Source: UBA4416 sp040389965 | Lineage (GTDB): Bacteria; Bacteroidota; Bacteroidia; B-17B0; Aurantibacillaceae | DNA length: 64,000 nucleotides | Direction: 5' to 3' | Assembly: GCA_040389965.1 (NCBI GenBank) | Contig: JAZJZF010000083.1 | Coordinates: forward strand, 1-64,000 | Shown: positions 61,686-64,000 of the stretch, one piece after another | Numbering within the stretch: position 1 is the first letter of the stretch | Layout: each line of letters opens with the position of its first letter | The notes under the pieces: model-generated | The model's database searches: none | What the model was told of the DNA's origin: nothing | Seen by the model: the letters and a program-made list of their open reading frames with translations, nothing else | Made by a program: the position numbers and the translations under genes

Positions 61686-62333
61686 ATGAAATCATTAAAC
61701 TTTAAACAACTCGTATATTGCTTTACCGCCTTTGCCATTGCCTTATGCGCTTTTCGCATTTTTAAAACCAATCAATTCTCCTATTTCTTTTTAATATGGA
61801 ATTTGTTTCTGGCGCTTATTCCATGGTGGGTCAGCGAATACCTCAAAACCAAAAATAAGCTTCAGCTAAAGCATATACCACTGGTGTTTGCATGGCTCTT
61901 GTTTTTACCCAATGCACCTTATATCCTTACCGATCTTTTTCATTTAAGGCAAAGAACAGATATACCGCTTTGGTTCGATCTGGTTTTAATCTTGTCTTTT
62001 GCTTTTACAGGGCTTGTGGTGTTTATGAAATCCTTAAAGGATATGCTCATTGTATTTAAACATTACCTGTCGCCCTTTTACCACAGGGTGTTTACCTTCG
62101 GTGTGTTCTGGCTTATTTCATTTGGGCTTTATTTAGGCCGATATGTAAGGTTTAACAGCTGGGATGTGATTCACCCGGTAGGATTCATGAAAACCTGTTT
62201 ACGTTTATTTATTCATGAACAATCTTTAAAAGAAGTAAGTGCTTTTACATGTGTATTTTCTGCTTTTTTAATGATGGTGTTTTTTGTGATAAACCACAAG
62301 CCTGGCGAAGGTAAAGAGACTGCCAAATATTAG
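61686..62333 (+). CDS. DUF1361 membrane protein
   Basis: A 215-residue inner-membrane protein with about six hydrophobic helices. The DUF1361 signature is visible: 'IWNLFLALIPWWVSEYL', 'FAWLLFLPNAPYILTDLFHL', 'PLWFDLVLILSFAFTG' and 'GRYVRFNSWDVIHP'. The family has no known biochemical role. It is the last gene of the tightly packed cluster; a looser 102-base spacer with its own -7 element follows before the kinase gene. Confidence 0.9.
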   Translation: MKSLNFKQLVYCFTAFAIALCAFRIFKTNQFSYFFLIWNLFLALIPWWVSEYLKTKNKLQLKHIPLVFAWLLFLPNAPYILTDLFHLRQRTDIPLWFDLVLILSFAFTGLVVFMKSLKDMLIVFKHYLSPFYHRVFTFGVFWLISFGLYLGRYVRFNSWDVIHPVGFMKTCLRLFIHEQSLKEVSAFTCVFSAFLMMVFFVINHKPGEGKETAKY

Positions 62334-62362
62334 GAATGACGGGTAGTGTGTGTTTAATTTAT

Positions 62363-62370
62363 TAAATTTG
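62363..62370 (+). promoter_or_regulatory. -7 element before the diacylglycerol-kinase-like gene
   Basis: TAAATTTG is an exact TAnnTTTG match 65 bases before the ATG at 62436; no convincing -33 partner is present. The leader would contain a short hairpin (ATTGGCTT/AAGCCGAT near 62397-62415) that could be a weak terminator for the upstream gene or a leader structure. Confidence 0.35.
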
Positions 62371-62435
62371 GTAAATAGATCTCATTCAAAAAAAGTATTG
62401 GCTTTTTAAGCCGATAACATTTTAAAAACAGAATT

Positions 62436-62795
62436 ATGCCAGGTTTTAAAAAGTCTTTTGGTTTTGCTTGCAAGGGTTTAAAATTTGCCTGGAAAGAAAA
62501 ACACGTGAGGGTTCATGTCATTATTGCTTTGCTTGTAAGCGCCGCAGGTTTTTATTTCAGGATCAGTCATATAGAATGGTTGATTCTCTTATTACTGTTT
62601 GCACTTGTCATTAGTCTTGAAATCATTAATACTGCTATCGAACATTTGGTAAATCTGGTTCAACCCAACTGGCACGAACAGGCGGGAAAAGTAAAGGATC
62701 TGTCGGCAGGAGCTGTTTTATGTGCCAGTATCTTTGCTGCCATTTGTGGCATATTGATTTTTGGAAAATATATATTAGATTTACTCAACTCTTAA
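62436..62795 (+). CDS. Diacylglycerol/undecaprenol kinase family protein
   Basis: A 119-residue inner-membrane kinase of the DgkA family. It has three helices and the family signature 'LEIINTAIEHLVNLV' followed by 'HEQAGKVKDLSAGAVL', which together form the ATP/Mg and lipid site. It phosphorylates diacylglycerol or undecaprenol; in Bacteroidota the substrate is not settled. The gene lies between the DUF1361 gene and the nucleoside phosphorylase gene on the same strand, 28 bases before the latter. Length is normal for the family. Confidence 0.92.
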   Translation: MPGFKKSFGFACKGLKFAWKEKHVRVHVIIALLVSAAGFYFRISHIEWLILLLLFALVISLEIINTAIEHLVNLVQPNWHEQAGKVKDLSAGAVLCASIFAAICGILIFGKYILDLLNS

Positions 62796-62823
62796 TATGT
62801 AATCATCATTAAACACCTCTTAT

Positions 62824-63696
62824 ATGTCTCAATTTCCTGAAACAGAATTAATTCTTACCAAAGAAAACCGTGTATACCATATCAACCTAAAAGCAGAAGA
62901 TGTTGCTGACGATGTAATTGTTGTAGGGGATCAGCACCGCGTAGCACAAATATCCAAACTGTTTAGTAAAATAGAATTTAAAACCGAGCATCGCGAATTT
63001 GTAACGCATACCGGAATTTATAACGGAAAACGTATTACCGTGTTATCTACGGGTATTGGCCCCGATAATATTGATATAGTCTTAAATGAATTGGATGCGG
63101 CCGTTAACATTAATCTTGAAACACGGGAATTAAATCCGGTACACCGCTCCTTAAACATTATCCGCTTGGGTACCAGTGGTGCTTTACAAGCTGATATCCC
63201 TGTTAATGGCATAGTGGTAAGCTCGCATGGATTGGGTCTTGACGGACTTCTGAACTTTTATGACAACTGGGAAAGCGTAGCAGATAAAACAATTAGCGAA
63301 GCATTTATAAAACATACCAACTGGTTACCAAACTTACCTTATCCTTATTGTGTAAAGGCTTCTGATAAGCTGATGGCAAAGTTTATGGAAGGCACTCATA
63401 TTGGCATTACAGCTACTGCACCAGGTTTTTATGGCCCGCAGGGCAGGCAGATCAGGCTAAAAGCAGCGATGCCCAATTTAAACGAAATGTTGACGGCTTT
63501 TAAGCTTGGCGACCAGAGGATTACTAACTTTGAAATGGAAACATCGGCATTGTACGGCTTAGGAAAGTTATTAAACCACCAGTGTTTAACAGCTTGTGTG
63601 ATCATTGCAAACCGTGTGCGTAAGGAGTTTACATCAGATTACACAAAAAGTGTGGAGATATTAATACAGGAAAGTTTACAACGATTAACAGCCTGA
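62824..63696 (+). CDS. Nucleoside phosphorylase (uridine phosphorylase-like)
   Basis: A 290-residue cytoplasmic enzyme of the PNP/UDP phosphorylase family. The phosphate and ribose sites are seen in 'VIVVGDQHRV', 'LSTGIGPDNIDIVLNEL' and 'IIRLGTSGALQ' (about 112-122), and 'FEMETSALYGLGKLL' (about 238-252) carries the ribose-binding Glu-Met-Glu. It cleaves nucleosides with phosphate for salvage; uridine-type substrates are likely but purine ones cannot be excluded. A terminator hairpin follows at 63724-63752. Confidence 0.92.
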   Translation: MSQFPETELILTKENRVYHINLKAEDVADDVIVVGDQHRVAQISKLFSKIEFKTEHREFVTHTGIYNGKRITVLSTGIGPDNIDIVLNELDAAVNINLETRELNPVHRSLNIIRLGTSGALQADIPVNGIVVSSHGLGLDGLLNFYDNWESVADKTISEAFIKHTNWLPNLPYPYCVKASDKLMAKFMEGTHIGITATAPGFYGPQGRQIRLKAAMPNLNEMLTAFKLGDQRITNFEMETSALYGLGKLLNHQCLTACVIIANRVRKEFTSDYTKSVEILIQESLQRLTA

Positions 63697-63723
63697 TTGT
63701 TAAGAAAATCTAATTTCCATGTT

Positions 63724-63752
63724 AAAATAGCTCCAATTCGGGGCTATTTTTG
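63724..63752 (+). terminator. Intrinsic terminator overlapping a -7-like box
   Basis: AAAATAGCTCC (63724-63734) pairs with GGGGCTATTTT (63740-63750) around AATTC, with one G-T pair, then T residues follow. It ends the nucleoside phosphorylase transcript. Its right arm reads TATTTTTG (63745-63752), an exact TAnnTTTG box just before the next gene. Confidence 0.75.
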
Positions 63753-63780
63753 TTTAAGTATGCGCGCCAAGAAAAACGAA

Positions 63781-64000
63781 ATGAACCTGAAGGAAGTAAT
63801 AGCTCTTATTACTTTGCTGGATGATCCGGATGATGGAATATATTCCGAAGTAAAGAACAGGTTTATTGTGTTGGGGCCTCCGGCTATCCCACATCTGGAA
63901 ACAGCCTGGGAAAATAGTTTTGATGCGCTGATGCAAAAGCGTATAGAAGGTATTATTCACACCATTCAATTTAAAGCATTGCAAAATGCTCTTAAAAACT
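63781..64000 (+). CDS. Transglutaminase-like (SirB1-type) protein, 3' end missing
   Basis: The gene runs off the right edge. The visible part, 'MNLKEVIALITLLDDPDDG' followed by 'IPHLETAWE' and 'KRIEGIIHTIQFKALQNAL', matches the helical N-terminus of Bacteroidota SirB1-type transglutaminase-like proteins, whose catalytic part would lie beyond the window. I chose the ATG at 63781, since the -7-like box at 63745-63752 leaves almost no leader for the in-frame ATG at 63760; the longer form remains possible. Function of the family is unknown. Confidence 0.72.
   Translation, partial: MNLKEVIALITLLDDPDDGIYSEVKNRFIVLGPPAIPHLETAWENSFDALMQKRIEGIIHTIQFKALQNALKN

Noticed and set aside
62397..62415. Hairpin ATTGGCTT/AAGCCGAT as a strong terminator after the DUF1361 gene
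   Set aside because: The stem is short with one wobble pair, there is no clear T run right after it, and a -7 element lies upstream of it, so it is noted only as a possible leader structure.

Overview
The window is chromosomal DNA from a member of the Bacteroidota. The evidence is a PorP/SprF-type membrane protein, two proteins ending in the gliding-motility/type B sorting domain and three ending in the type A sorting domain of the type IX secretion system (T9SS), repeated PKD and Ig-like modules, a TonB-receptor-like outer-membrane barrel, a DUF4476 protein, a LytS/LytTR two-component pair, and promoters of the Bacteroidota form (TTTG, about 17-20 bases, TAnnTTTG). The DNA is AT-rich. I cannot name the genus. 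Two runs of ten N (639-648, 53829-53838) show a draft scaffold. I see no insertion sequence, integrase, CRISPR array or rRNA.

Layout. 1-5857 (+): end of a DUF4249-like lipoprotein, a histidine kinase/LytTR regulator pair, a tiny lipoprotein and a large outer-membrane barrel. 5889-8297 (-): a small membrane protein with a cytochrome-oxidase-like motif, a HEAT-repeat protein and a beta-propeller-like lipoprotein. 8425-28277 (-): a 20-kb surface/toxin locus. It holds PorP/SprF with a C-terminal SPOR-like domain, a PKD protein with a type B sorting domain, an outer-membrane barrel, an FN3-repeat protein, a 1725-residue toxin-like protein (HELGH metallopeptidase motif, LLSC linker, C-terminal PD-(D/E)XK-like nuclease), a small AT-rich gene in the immunity position, and then a TANFOR-like giant protein. 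28381-35736 (+), divergent from it: two tandem tail-collar-domain paralogues, a 1441-residue PKD/Ig adhesin-like protein and a secreted helical-repeat protein.

35761-53695: a Fic AMP-transferase preceded by a cluster of repeated operator-like sites, tRNA-Arg(CCG) with its own terminator, a YihY/BrkB protein, a sterol-desaturase-like enzyme, a glycine-rich type B surface protein, a polytopic membrane protein, DUF423 and DUF4476 proteins, saccharopine dehydrogenase, and two divergent type A cargo proteins. 53763-54203: ruvX, interrupted by an assembly gap.

54302-62333 (+) is a compact run of about a dozen mostly membrane genes around a small winged-helix regulator. It contains two COQ4-like proteins with the HDxxHx11E motif, an SRPBCC-domain membrane protein, a DUF4173-like protein, a metallophosphoesterase and DUF1361. 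Two kinds of duplicated regulatory element punctuate it: ACTTTG-N5-CAAAGT dyads before two genes, and a long two-arm dyad that runs into the start codons of two others. This cluster and the toxin locus are the best candidates for undescribed systems. The window closes with a diacylglycerol-kinase-family protein, a nucleoside phosphorylase and the start of a transglutaminase-like (SirB1-type) gene.
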